Both the position numbers and the translations under genes were made by a program. From Quillaja saponaria (Eukaryota > Streptophyta > Magnoliopsida > Fabales > Quillajaceae): a stretch of 64,000 nt of DNA. Where the stretch lies: positions 134,134 to 198,133 of the forward strand of contig CM055618.1 of assembly GCA_029379385.1 (NCBI GenBank), written 5' to 3'. A model generated the notes under the pieces. It was given only the letters and a program-made list of their open reading frames with translations, did no database searches and was not told the origin of the DNA. Below, piece after piece: positions 46,076 to 58,084 of the stretch (the first letter of the stretch is position 1; each line of letters begins with the position of its first letter).

Positions 46076-49000
46076 TCAGATACGTTTTGGAGGTACATAA
46101 TTAACACGCTCATCTTCGCATAAAACCTGCAATAGGAACATAACAAAATAATAAAATCAACAAACTTCTGTGGTCAAGTCATATGACAGAATCCCAAAAT
46201 GAAAGAGAATGGGAGAGGTGATGTGGCACAACACAGTAATCTGATCAGACAACTGCAGTAAATTTGTAACAGGTAAGAAGAAAACCCAAGATATCACTCA
46301 TTTTCAAAAACTGCAGGGAAAATGCTTCCCATGCAATATGCCACTTCCATTACACACTTCACAGAGTAATACAACAACCCAAGTCTTAATGAACTTACAG
46401 CAGCTTGGCAAATTCAAAATTTATGACCTTGATATCTCTATGAATTAATTTGGATAATAAAATAAACTAACCATCTTCCAGAGATATTTATGGAATAAAA
46501 GGGAAAAAAATACACTGGAATCATAGGTATTCTACTGAATAGAATCTGAATTGCATCCAATGAAAACCACAAACCTGCATGTCATCTGGGAGAGCCTCCG
46601 AGACAGCAAGAGTGTAAACACCAGGAGCAAATTTTCCTGCAAAAATAACTCGGAGTCCAAGTGTTGAGTGCAATATAAAATAAGACACAGCCCAAGAAAA
46701 GCAATAAAGCTAGAGGTTAGATAAGGAAAAATCAATAAATTTTGCATGAAGCATAGCAAAGAAAACCATATGAACGCAAAGTATCATGTTGTAAAACATA
46801 TATGTACAAAACAAATTAAGTTTGAACCAAATGTGTGTAAAAGTAGTTTATCAGTTTTGTAAACTTCTAATACAAAACTCGATGATATAGAAGCCTCAAT
46901 TTACATGATCAACAAAAAGAAATGACACACAGACCTAGCAAATAGAAAACTTAATTTTAAGTATAGGTGGTAGGTCCATGTCAATTTGAAGTATAAGCTG
47001 TGTTAAGACAATCCTAAATGGATGTTCTGAAGAGAAAGCAAATAAGACCTAGTGAAAGGTGCATGAAGATGAATGTGTGTGGGGGATGGTGTGAAGGAGG
47101 AGAGTGATTAAATCAATATCATCAAGCTGTTCTAAAAGTAAAAAAATAGGATACAGATTCTTAGAGTCAATATGGTTCTGCTAAACACTAAATTCAAAAG
47201 AAGATCAGGAAAGAAAATGTTGCCTAATAAAAGATCAGATTATCTTCATGTCTCTAATTACTTGTATAAGTTTCTGCCAACTTTCCATCTTCAAGGATTC
47301 CTGGACCTGATTCTAAAATAATTCATAAGCTACAAGTTTTCTTACTCTTTCTTCCGCGCAGTTCATAAGCCAGAATGACTAGGAGTTTCTTCTCGTATCA
47401 TCTTAACCCACAAAGTGATGCATTGCCAGAGGATTAAGGAAAGGGTTTAAGGCAAAGTAGGCCCATAGACTTCTATAGCAGATATAACACCATCAAGATA
47501 AATATTAAGCGCACACTAGAAAGTGCTTCAAAAGGCGCTGGCTCCCTTCTTACTGACAGTACAGCTACGTGCTGGCACTCAATTAGTAGCGCTCGGCTCC
47601 TCGGCTCACTTCGGTTGCAAAGACTTTCTCCTTAGGTGCATGTCTCAGCAACACAAAACGATGGTTTCGCTCGTTATAGGACTTGACCAAACATCTCACA
47701 ACATGAGCTGACGATGTACAAATAACATTCGAGAATTGATGCTTTCCATAAGCTGCAAGCTTCAAGAGAAAACCAACCACAGTTTCCAGTATCGTGCTAC
47801 GTTTTGGCATATGTTACGGTAATGGGGACCGGGTATGCTACTTGACTAGAAATATGGTATAAGGGAGGTAGGCTTAGTTGGTTCGCCATTTCAAGACATG
47901 ATACATTTGAAGTATATAATCGTGTCATTCTACCGAGTTCTGGTGGTACATTTCATATTAAATTGTTCTAAGTTACTATAAAGCTTAAAATTTAATATAT
48001 TTGACAAGATAATAATGGCCTACTAATTATATAAATACATACATATAGAAAGGCAATAAGTAATAACTGAAATACGCAGAATTCTCATCATTTTTCTCAT
48101 TTTCTAGCTGGAAATTTTCATGATTTTGGTTTGCCAATTTTGACAATCTAGATCGCGAACCACAATGATCCCGGTACAAGAAAGTACCACAACCCGGGAG
48201 CGTGATCCTGGAATGTGGTACCTAGGTGTTCAAGAGAATAAATTTGGATTACAGTTGTCAACTTGATTTATAAGAGGTCTTCTTTGTTATTCACACTATT
48301 AATGCAGAAACTGTGGAAATCAAATTCTTATTGCAGTGTTCTTAGAGATTATAAATAAAAGATGTCTTTCCAGTTTCAACTGTTAACAGATTATTGGGGA
48401 AAGAAAATAAGAAGAGAAGAAAAATAAACAACAATTAATGAAGTCTGTAGAGAAAACATTAAATAGAAACTTCTTTGCAGAAATTATCATAATAGGTCAG
48501 AAGCCTTCATTAATCTAATTCGTTTATTTATTTATTATTTTTTAAGAGAAAAAAAATAGCCCCTACAACAAAAGCAATGACTAATTCATTATGAAGAAAG
48601 TTTTGAACAAATTAGTTTGATTACATACCAATTCGCAACCAGCGAGCAGCCCAGCTTCGAGTTGGATCCATAACTGAAATTATCCTGGAAAGAATTGATG
48701 AAGCATAATATATATCAAGATGGACAAGAGAAAAGGAAACAAAAATTGTTCTTTAAGCAACTAGGAAAGAAATGTATTTTAGTATAGAAGTGTATAGTGC
48801 AGCAAATATATACATACCCATTAAAATTGGGAGTAGTGCAATCAGCAATACGCTCATGATCTTCCTCCATCTTGAAGAAGGGGCAGTTCTCACAACCTGA
48901 TTCTCTAAACTGCGTCAACATTCAGGGAACAACAATGCCGAGTCATGAATTCCACCAAAACATTATCTTCAAAAACTTCAATAGTTTCAGAAAAAAAAAA

Positions 49001-49197
49001 AAAAAAAAAATTGGGTATGGCATCAAAAGTAAACCCTAAAACCATTGTTGTAAAATACATTCCAAAAGATGAAAATTTGAAGGAGAGCGTAAAAGGAAGG
49101 ACCTGACCTGATCGTAGGTTTTGACAAGACGGCATCGAAGGCAAGCCCTCAACTCATTCCCAAAGCTCGTCGGAATTTGTGCCGGAGCGCTTCCCAT
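46076..49197 (-). CDS. SPT4: Transcription elongation factor SPT4, intact, 5 exons
   Basis: SPT4 is the small zinc-finger partner of SPT5. The heterodimer (DSIF) binds RNA polymerase II in the nucleus and keeps it processive. Exons from first to last (plus-strand numbers): 49108-49197, 48818-48909, 48629-48684, 46575-46636, 46076-46126. They total 351 nt, or 116 aa, the normal plant length. All junctions are GT-AG with matching phases. The protein starts MGSAPAQIPTSFGNELRACL. The zinc finger uses Cys19, Cys22, Cys36 and Cys39 (CLRC and CENC). The conserved block ADCTTPNFNG and the region WAARWLRIGKFAPGVYTLAV follow, ending VNYVPPKRI. Intron 3 (46637-48628) is unusually long at 2.0 kb and carries a mitochondrial rRNA fragment. 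No damage seen. Arabidopsis has two copies, so the paralogue number cannot be given. Confidence 0.96.
47510..47714 (-). rRNA. Fragment of mitochondrial 18S rRNA gene (nuclear insertion) in SPT4 intron 3
   Basis: The minus strand contains the small-subunit rRNA signature CAGCTCATGTTGTGAGATGT (about 47691-47710; one or two changes from the universal form), preceded by the stretch for AACGAGCGAAACC. It continues with TGTTGCTGAGACATGCACCT and GTGCCAGCACGTAGCTGTAC, which I recognise as the plant mitochondrial rrn18 variable region. About 205 bp are present, with scattered changes. It is a nuclear copy, not a working rRNA gene. The match is from memory, not from an alignment. Confidence 0.75.
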
Positions 49198-49309
49198 TTT
49201 CTCTTCTTCACCCACACTTTCTGAACCGGAAAAATCACTGAACGCTTACTGTAAATTACGCAAGAGTCGATTTCTTTATTTTATTTTTTTCCAAATTTTC
49301 TGCTCCTTT

Positions 49310-49342
49310 GGGTGGGCTTCTCTCAATTGGACCAAAGGCCCA
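49310..49342 (-). promoter_or_regulatory. Pair of TGGGCY (site II-like) elements upstream of SPT4
   Basis: TGGGCTT at 49313-49319 (plus strand) and TGGGCCT on the minus strand at 49336-49342 lie 115-145 bp upstream of the SPT4 start codon. Such elements are common in plant promoters of growth-related housekeeping genes. No clear TATA box is seen nearby, which fits that promoter class. Confidence 0.45.
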
Positions 49343-49509
49343 ATATTTCTATTGCTAAAAAAGAGACGTATTGAGAAAGGGTACATGACATTGGACTCTA
49401 CCAACAAGGGGCTGGTCTTGACAAAAATTGGACCTCCTCCATAGAATTATATAAACTCGAAATGGGTTTATATTTTTAAAAATTATTTTAAAAGGTACTA
49501 TATTAGAAA

Positions 49510-52180
49510 ACGAAATTCCAACATCCACAAATTTGTGTAAATGTTATCTTTGTCTACTTTTTTTTAAATGGCAAGAAACCTAACTTTTTCCTTTATTTAA
49601 AACTTAAATTTGAAAGTTATAATAGTAATTTGACTAAAAAATGTTACAAACCCAAAATATTGATTTATAATGCATTATCACATTTTCTTTTATTCTCCAC
49701 ACTTGCACTGGCAATGGCTTCTTTTTTTTCATGTCTATCTTTGTGCATGCTAAGAATGGGTTTAAGAATTGGCTTGATTGATAAGAGAAGTATAGAGTCC
49801 CACATGTTTTCAGTATTAGTTTCAGTGGGTTAACAAAGAGGTTGGAGCCAGAGAGTACATCTGAGTCGAACTCAACATTTGAGAGTTGAGTCACAATGAT
49901 GCTGCAAGCGGGTTCGAGTGAGAGCTCGATCAGTTCCTGAGGGTCATTAAAACAGAAGGCTAATGGAATGAAATTTCAAGTTTAAACTCCAAATAAATAA
50001 CAATAAAAGAGTGATTTCCTCATTGTGTAACACCTTATACACTTAACCTTCCTTTTGTAGACAAATTGAATGGAATACCAACTTGAGGAAATCTACTCTC
50101 AACTAGTCATAAGAGACTAGAACATTACTAGAGCTTGGGCAGTAAGATATAACATATTTAGAGTAGTTCATTATTTCTGCTTGTACAAAAAAATGATGTA
50201 ATATCCTTTCAATTTTCTTATAGTTGCTTGGTTTCTACTCAATGAGGTGAGTCTCAGATTTCTCTAGAAATTACATTGTACAAAAGTTGTCAAATCTTTC
50301 TGGTTTCTACCATTTTTAGTCATAGAGGTTACGAGGTTTCATTAAGTAAATTGTATACAAAAACTTGACCAAAAAGGACAAGTTTGTTTCATTTTAAGCT
50401 AGTTGATTACTTTAAGTCCACTGCAAAGCCTGCATATTATACATTGCTTAATACTTCTCAAAACCTACAAAAGATACATGGTTCATCCGTGAAGTTCAAA
50501 TATAAAACAAAGTACATGACAAATACAAGCTCAACAGAGGTACAAGTTGTCCTCTTGGCTAACTATACAAGATATCTATAAGCTATCCCCAGCACTTGCT
50601 CACTCCCTAGCTCACTCCCTAGCAGCTGTCTATGAACATAATCAATCTGGAACACAATTAAAATAGAAGCATATGAGTTTCAAGCATAAAACATTTTAGT
50701 CAAAAGCAGCTAAGTGTTCTAGTTTTGCAATTCAGTGAAAAACACAACATGTAAGCTTTTCACTGCTGCAAGACTTCATTCTATTTGGAATTTTGTGAAT
50801 ACTCATCTAGAGAACTCATTTTCAGTAGGCATATGTGCAGTAAGTAGACAAGTATACAACCCCAAAGGCATTAGTAATTCACGCAACATGAGGGTAAATT
50901 CTGCTCTTAACAAGCTGAGGGTAACATATGCAATTCATGTCTAACATCATTTTAGTTGTAAAATAGGATTTACATGCAGAAAATATAGCAAAGGCAATGA
51001 AACATTACACACCTTTCACTGGTTATAGCAAGCATTACTTGTGCTTCCTTTTGTTTCCCTTTAACCTTAATACATTTCCAACCTTATTTTGAATCTAGAA
51101 CAGAGTTCCTGTAGGACAACAACATACCACAATTCAGACAGTAGCCAAGTCTTGGCCCAGAAATAAGCTTAGCACTCAGCCAGCAACATAAAATTCAGCA
51201 GCTAACCCACTGTAGTAAAGCTGTTCGCAACAAATGTAGAGCTTTTATCACTGAACTTTCCGCTGCTTGGTTACAAGACCCCTTTCAGGGGCTGCCAAAA
51301 TACTTGGCTACATGTTAATCAACATGCATAAACTGCCACCTAGCCCACTAAGTGGCTGCAGCTCAGCCAAGTTATAGGGTAATTTGCCTTTAAGGCCTTA
51401 ATTCTCACAAGTTTATATGCTACTCTGTATACGTACTTCTCCCTCAATTTTGTCCGTAGGGTAATTTAGCATTTAGGACTTGATTCTCAACAAACCTCCA
51501 TGCAACCATCATGCATAAATATTCTAGCATATTAACCCTTGAGACAATTTATATTTAAGGCATTAAATATACAACACTTAGTTTAGGTTTATGCATTTCT
51601 TATCATCATAATGCATGCCTTTAACAATTCTAAATGTAATGCAACACAAAACACAGCAACAATCACATAACAAGTAATCTTGTGTTTGCCATTAGCTAGA
51701 AACCCTTTGCAGTTACAAATTGTACAAAATGGATTAACTAGAAACGTAGCAGATTATTTTAATAATTTATTGCTTATGATTTTTACTATTTATTCTGATT
51801 GAGTTTGGTTGATGATATTTGATTCTAATTAAGTCCAAGTAACATTTATATTGTTATGGTTTTTTTATTTTTTTATTTCTGAATGTATTGATTTTTCTCT
51901 AGATTACAAAAAATTAACTTCAAGAACTCATTCTTACCTTGCACGAAGAGAAAGACATGAAAATAGGCAGTATTGCTAGTGAAAGTGTAGAGATATATAG
52001 ACAGAGAAGGGGATAATACATTGGGAATCAAAATTTTGGGTTTGTAAGTATTTTTCAAGATAAATTTTTGTTATAATCTTCAATTTTAAGTTTTTAATAA
52101 AGGAGAAAGTTAGGTTTCTTGTCCATTTAAAAGAATGGACATTGATAAAATTCACATGCATTGGTAGGTGTTAGGACTCC
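49510..52180. mobile_element. Candidate Mutator-like element with about 270-bp terminal inverted repeats
   Basis: The sequence 49515-49790 matches the complement of 51893-52180 over its whole length. Shared blocks include AGAAACCTAACTTT, TTACAAACCCAAAAT, TTTTCATGTCT and GGTAAGAATG. The arms are about 2.1 kb apart. Long TIRs with a noncoding or captured interior are the usual form of non-autonomous Mutator-like elements. The outermost bases and the 9-bp target duplication could not be fixed. No transposase is visible in the interior, which I could not assign to any gene. An LTR starts just to the right at 52269. Confidence 0.6.
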
Positions 52181-52268
52181 TAATTTTTTTAAAAATCAAC
52201 AGCCAAAACCACCTATATGTACCCCACCACTACCTTACCACCATCCAAGGCTATCGCAACTTCCATAG

Positions 52269-52924
52269 TGTTAACGTCCAAAATTCAAATATTATTGGCC
52301 GAATGAAATGTGGAATTTTCCTTTAGGAATTTGGTCAAATGTAATCAAGGATTTACTTGATGAGCAGACCGAATGTAGCATTTTGACTAAGTTGATACTA
52401 GGCTTATGAAGGCAAAGAAGGGATCACCAGATAAGGCAGCATCAGTATCAGACCTATTGCAACTAAGTGGAGTATCGGAGGCCGATTAAGATTATTTCTA
52501 TTTGAATAAATATTCGAATAATAACTTGGGATGATGTATATTTTACAAGCAGTTTTAATTTAAGGAAATTATTTACAGTTTAATGAGAACACCGACTGTT
52601 GAGGTTATCTAGGAGCAGTTATTGTTTTTAAATTCAAATAATTGTAAAAGCCACTACTACTATAAAATACTTAGCAACTTGTACTGTTGTGGAGGTCCTT
52701 GTCTAATTCAACAAGTCTTTAATTTATCTTTACTTCATTTACCTTCCCTGCACTTTTTTTACATGCTTTTCTTAGGAACTGTTAGCTTAACCTCACATAT
52801 CTAAACACTCAATGCTAGTCTTTTGTACTAGAGTTTGAATTGATAACATCAGTTATCCACAATCATCCGATCATTGAGGTTTGGAAGGCAAGTTCATGGC
52901 ATGCAGTATTTTGTGCCATCAACA
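52269..52924 (+). repeat. Probable 5' LTR of element D
   Basis: Starts TGTTAACGTCC and ends ATCAACA directly before a primer-binding-like sequence. A TATA-like ACTATAAAATAC near 52660 would suit an LTR promoter. The other LTR lies outside the window, so the left end is not proven by comparison. Confidence 0.5.
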
Positions 52925-52926
52925 AT

Positions 52927-52945
52927 TTAGCACGCTCAGTGGGAC
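52927..52945 (+). other. Probable primer-binding site of element D
   Basis: TTAGCACGCTCAGTGGGAC is one or two changes from the TGGCACGCCCAGTGGGAC primer-binding motif found in some plant gypsy elements. It lies directly after the candidate LTR and upstream of gag. Confidence 0.55.
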
Positions 52946-53699
52946 ATCTGGGTTAACGATGTCTTGATGAGGACGAACTTAGTCATAAAAGCCACTGAAA
53001 ATGAAGAATTTCCAGTGCGTCATGACGCTGTAGATGGCAGGCCTGAACCAAGACCACCCACGGAGGTTAGCCCATAGCATTTGGTAAAAATATCAAACAA
53101 ATGTTGTAAGTCCATCTTTGGAAATCATGGCTATTAGAATTCATCTTCTCATAGCAAATAATAGGAATTATGGTCCAAACTCCTCCACCAAGAACTACGG
53201 GAAAAATTGATCCAATTAAAAAGATGAAGTCCAAAATAGAAGAAACTTCTTCAAACACAGACTCTAATATAGAAGTGGTTTTTCCTCCTAGATGAAGTTG
53301 TCTATGGAGAAGTGGTTGGAACGAACCAAGGGCAAATTCGTCAAGAGATATGTAATTGATTGGCTTAAATCCTGAGTCTGTTGTACATGTAACAGACCTA
53401 CGGTAAATGGAGTAATCTAGACCAAAATTTCGGTCGAAATGGTTTGTCACGTGGAATGTATAATACTGCAACAGAATTTTTCATCATTTGGATACCGTTC
53501 GAATAATGTTGTAAATCAAGTGAATAATAATCTGGTTATTTTCCCCAAATCACAATTCCATAAAATCCAGTTAAAATCAGATTCCTAATGGTTACCAAAC
53601 TCAAAAACACATACGGTCATAATAGACCATTTCCATATCAACCAAATTTAAATTAAAACCACAACTTCAATGGTTTTCAGAACTAAGTTTCATTCGGCC

Positions 53700-54605
53700 A
53701 AAATGGGCCGATGAGAAATCAACAAGGGAACTTTGGAGTTAATCCAAATGACTTTAATCATAACCAATTGATCGAAAATTATCCTTAAAATATAAACTGG
53801 GGGGAAAACAATAATCTTGATCATATCGATTCATTATTAAGAGACGACAGGACTACCCTTTTACCAGAACAATTTGATTTAGCAAATCGGGCTTTAGTTA
53901 GATCGATATATAGAAAGTCTTATCCTGAATGGGTTGATAGATTATTTTCATTCCCTAGAGGATTGAAAATATCATACTTATCTACAATTTTAGGTGAAGG
54001 TAGTCAATCTACCGTTGAGCATGTAGGAAGATTATGGTCCAACATGGAGATGTGATCGATTATGTTAGATTGTTTGGAAATTCTTTGACAGGAATTTCTT
54101 TTAATGGTTTGTTTGCTTACCTCAAAATTTGGGCCAAGATTGATTACAGATTAAAAAAATATTTTTATGCACAATTTTATCGGACCGAACCTGAAGTTGC
54201 TATGGCCAACTTAGCTAAATTAAGCAAATGGCATAGGATACAGCTGAAGACTTTATAGCTAGGTTTAAGAAAACTATAATAAATATTTCACCCAAATTCT
54301 GGAAAGAAAGTTTATTGGCATGGAAAAAGGAGTATTAACTTTTGAACAAAGCAAGAAATTTGAAGACCGTGAATTTACAGATTAATTCTAGTTATTCTCA
54401 TGCACCACCAAGTATGAGCATTTTCCCAAGGAAGAAGAACATAAGTGAAATTATTCTAAGGGTACATATTATAAAGATCCTAACATAGAAATAAATGAAA
54501 TCGATATAGATACTTCATCTAATGTTGATGGAGAAATTGAAATCAATTTAATTGAGTTAATACATAGAAAATCATATACTTGTAATTTGTTGACTAATAA
54601 CTCTG
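53700..54605 (+). pseudogene. gag of element D, first part, broken
   Basis: Recognisable pieces are LPEQFDLANRALVRSIYRK (about 53855-53920), YPEWVDRLFSFPRGLKISY, EHVGRLWSNM, HAQFYRTEPEVAMANLAKLS near 54165-54230 and EDFIARFKKTIINISPKFW near 54240-54305. These follow the order of the retrotransposon gag domain. At least three frameshifts or stops separate them. The sequence stops matching near 54605 and resumes at about 56650. Confidence 0.7.
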
Positions 54606-55209
54606 TAAATAGAAATGTTTTACTATGATTTTAATTTATATTTTATATTAAATATTAGGATTTAGTGTTTTAGTTATTTTAGGTTGTTTATGAGTTTGTT
54701 TAGAGTTTTTACTATGATTAGGAGTAGTTTTATGATTTTGTTATTTAATTTGTTTAGATGTCTTTGCACTGTCCTAGTTGAACACAAAGAAAGAAAGGGG
54801 TTCAAGACAATGTCACAGTGATAAGGAAGATAATGCCGCGACGAGTCAAAGGAGAAAATTGATGATTCAGTTTGAGAGACTTGCGCTGCGGTGTGACAAA
54901 TATGAAGTCGTGGTGTTGCTAAAATGAGGAAATTGGAAATAAGCTAGAGAACTTGGTGTAGCAGTGCTAATAACCTTAAGTTTTGGCGTCTCCAATACAA
55001 CCTGCCTAGAAACTAGACAGAGAGAGATGCACCGCAACACCAATTACTTCGAGTAGCGGTGCCAAAGTTGAAGGATGACTTTGTTAACAACCTGAGGGAA
55101 TGGTGCCACAGCACCCGTTAATGTGAAGCCATGGCATGACATGTTGTAGTCCAAGTAGGAATGGGTAGAAGCTTCAGCGCCGCAGAGCCATGGAGAGCCA
55201 CACCACAGT

Positions 55210-55699
55210 TAGGAGTGGCAATGAGCCGAGCTAGCTAGTGAGCTACTCGTTAAAGGATCGGATCAAGCTCCGCTCAATTTTTAAACGAGCCGATCTTGAG
55301 CATTATTTTGAGCTCGTTTAGTAAAACAAGCCGAGCTCAGTCTTTTCAAAGCTCGACTAGTGAGCCGGTTCGTTTAACATTATTTAATAATATTTTTTTA
55401 TTTATATATATATTTATAATAAATCTATTTATATATATAAAACTAACATAAATTGTTACTTGGTTTAGTGGTAATTTGCACAAACACTTACTAAGTGGTC
55501 TTGGGTTCAATTCTCCTTGTCGACAAAACTTTTTTAGAATTTTCAAAAAATCTTCAAGAGCCCTTAACAAGCCGAGCCGAGCTTGAATATTTGATCACGA
55601 GCTTTTAACAAGCTTAAGCTAGCGAGCTTGAAACAAGTTTGAGCTCAAGCTTGTTTAAAATGAGACAAGCCGCTCAAGCTCAACTTATTGACAACCCTA
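55210..55699. mobile_element. hAT-type MITE of about 490 bp
   Basis: The ends are inverted: TAGGAGTGGCAATGAGC on the left and, reversed, TAGGGTTGTCAATAAG on the right. The flanking bases ACCACAGT and ACTGTGGT are exact complements, so the inverted repeat may reach 55202 and 55707. Subterminal GAGCCGAGCT-like phrases recur near both ends, as in hAT elements. A tRNA-like segment lies in the middle. Confidence 0.7.
55452..55528 (+). repeat. tRNA-like segment inside the MITE
   Basis: TTGGTTTAGTGGTAA resembles a Pol III A box, and GGGTTCAATTC about 40 bases later resembles a B box. The spacing is tRNA-like, but no complete cloverleaf is evident and the flanks are AT-rich. It may be a tRNA-derived SINE piece rather than a working tRNA gene. 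Confidence 0.4.
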
Positions 55700-56649
55700 A
55701 CTGTGGTGCATTTACATGTTTTAGAAGAATCCTAGTCCAATTGAACTAGGAGCAAAATATTTATAAAATAAGGTGACTGAAATTTGAAAATATACCATAG
55801 CTCATGTTAGAGAGTACCTAAGGAGCGAAAGGAGACCTGGAGCTGTGACAACTTCTAGTTTTTACTCCCTTATTGTTATTTTCTATTTACTTGTAATGGC
55901 TATGTCTTTATTGTTTGTGTTTTCAATAGTTAGTATCGAGTAGTCATATTCTAGGATTACGATTGAACTTACATGTAGCCGATGTGACTTTAGTTTTAAT
56001 TTAATACATGTTTTAGTTTTAATATTTATGTTGCCTTGTTTTTAATGGTTTTAATTAATTGATCACCAGTTAAAATAATTAGAAATTCTGGGATTGACTT
56101 GGAAGAGTCAGTTTTGGGATTTACCTTGGGCAATATAACTTATGTTTGGATTGTTCATATGATTTGGATGATTTAATTTGTTTAAGAGATATGAATATTC
56201 TTTAACCATAAGTAACAAGTAAGATCGGTTCTTAATGAGTTTATCTTAGAATAATTCTCATAGGAATAGAGGGAATTAGACTAAGAGAAATATATAATTG
56301 CTAGACATAGGAATATGCTAGTAATTGGTTAAGAAATATGGGTTAATATTAAACTATTACATGAATTGAATTAAGTTAAAGTTAATTAGGTGTACTGTGA
56401 GAGATTTCGTGAACCTAGGCTTAGTTTTAATATTTTTATAATTAGCTTAAAAACCTCTGAATTTACATTGGCTTGATTAGAGTTAGGTTACATAATATTA
56501 ATATTTAGCATTAGAAAGTAAACTATTCCTCATAAGAACGATCTCTACTTATCATTATATTATTTAAGGATAATACATGTGCTTGCATTGTAAAATCCAT
56601 GTCATTGACAAGGGGTGACAGCAGTCATCTAAGACTAAAATAAAAATAA

Positions 56650-57700
56650 AATTACCTTTACACAAATGATAGTAAATATTTTTTTTCATATTTATAAAAC
56701 CGATCAAATTTTTGATCTATTGATAAAAGACAAGCAATTAAATTAAAGGAATGCCTTAAGATGCCAACATTGAAAGAATTGGCTAGAAAAGGATATTGCA
56801 AATGACATGATTCAAGGTCATGTACCACTAATAATTTTGTTGTCTTTTGTAATGCTTTACAGGATGCTCTTTCAAAGGGAGACTAAAAGTGACAAAAACT
56901 CTTTTTCTAAAGCTATTGGAACAAATATGTTTACGTCTAACTTGGAAAATTCGAATGTCAAAAGTTCAAGCTAGTGGCCAGTTGTGACGTCTTGACATCT
57001 TCAACTTTGTTCTTCATGAATTGATTAAAGTGGAATCTCCCGAACCATCATTTGCAGTGATAGTATCCCAACCTCCTATTGATAAATCATGCATTTCACC
57101 TCCAATGATTGAGACCAAGTACCAATTGTGTGCATGTTGTCAAAGGGATATTCAGATGGGGTTGCATCCTGATTATGATGACAATTTTGATCAAGAATAT
57201 CATGGTTATTCTGTCAAGAAAAGTGAACAAGAATGGGTTAAGGCTAATCCTAACATGGTTCATTATTTTCATTTGGATTATGTTCATGACACCAAGACAC
57301 CAATGTCACGAGGAGGCCCCCCTTAATAGAATACAGTATTAGGCATTTCTACATGATGGACTGTATTATCGCGGGCAAACATCATCAGTAGCCTATGGTT
57401 AAGTTGATACACGCCTACCATTTAATCCTAAAGGTGATGTTCTGCCATTGTTACGGTAAAAAACCTTTAAAACACCAGATGTCTTTAAAGACACATGGTA
57501 TGAGCATACATATGCACCTCTAGAAAAGCTTGGTTTACCTTCTTATGCTGAAATGAGAAAGTCACAGAAAAGAAGGTAGCAACAACATAATTAGAAAAAG
57601 AAAAAAGAAAAAAAAAAGGATGAAAACCTCAAGGCTGTTATATTCATCCTGACTAGTGGATAAATATGGTCGAGAAAGGAAAAGAAAAGGTGATCCTTCC
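56650..57700 (+). pseudogene. gag of element D, second part, broken
   Basis: Near 56755-56885 the frame gives MPTLKELARKGYCK and NALQDALSKGD, the part of gag just before its zinc-binding region in this family. An open stretch at 57021-57326 (about 100 codons) starts MIKVESPEPSFAVIVSQPP. It continues in pieces to the copia element at 57702. Confidence 0.6.
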
Positions 57701-57701
57701 T

Positions 57702-57946
57702 TGAAACAAAAAATGAGTTGCAAGATAAAAAGGAATGAAATTCTTACTGCTTGTGTACTTTATTAAACTGAAGGTACAATCCTATATACACTGAAAAAAT
57801 AAAAGATCAAACTGAAGATACAGTAGATAACTCAAAGCAACAGACTCCTAAATAAACTCTTAACAACCTTGACTAAGTCAATTGAAACAAACAAGCAGTA
57901 AGACTAGGAATTCTCAATAACAGAAAAGATGCACTAACTTTTGACA
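57702..57946 (-). repeat. 3' LTR of the copia element
   Basis: On the plus strand it runs from TGAAACAAAAAATGAG to CTAACTTTTGACA. It differs from the other LTR mainly in a short stretch near 57786-57800 plus three single changes. Confidence 0.92.
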
Positions 57947-58084
57947 CTCCTCCTTAGTGCATACTTATGATCCACCAAACCAAGGGCATCTCGAAATAAC
58001 TCTAGCTTAGGCTTTGCAAGTGCCTTAGTAAAAACATCTGCAATTTGATCACCTGTTGATATTTCTTTATTTCAATTTCTTGCT

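Larger units (their letters stand above)
54606..56640. mobile_element. Noncoding insertion (non-autonomous retroelement type) in gag of element D
   Basis: About 2 kb without coding separates two parts of gag. It has a GC-richer part with recurring GCCGCAGCACC-like phrases (54830-55200) and an AT-rich part with phrases common in abundant plant noncoding repeats (55850-56560). A hAT-type MITE is nested at 55210-55699. The borders are inferred from where gag homology stops and resumes. No LTR pair was found, so the class is uncertain. Confidence 0.5.

Noticed and set aside
47523..47810. Open frames on both strands in the middle of SPT4 intron 3.
   Set aside because: They lie in the mitochondrial rRNA fragment, which is stop-poor because it is GC-richer; they are not genes.
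48140..48240. GC-richer stretch with inverted phrases (CCCGGTAC, GTGGTACC) in SPT4 intron 3.
   Set aside because: The inverted matches are short and imperfect. I could not decide between a small palindrome and more transferred organelle DNA.
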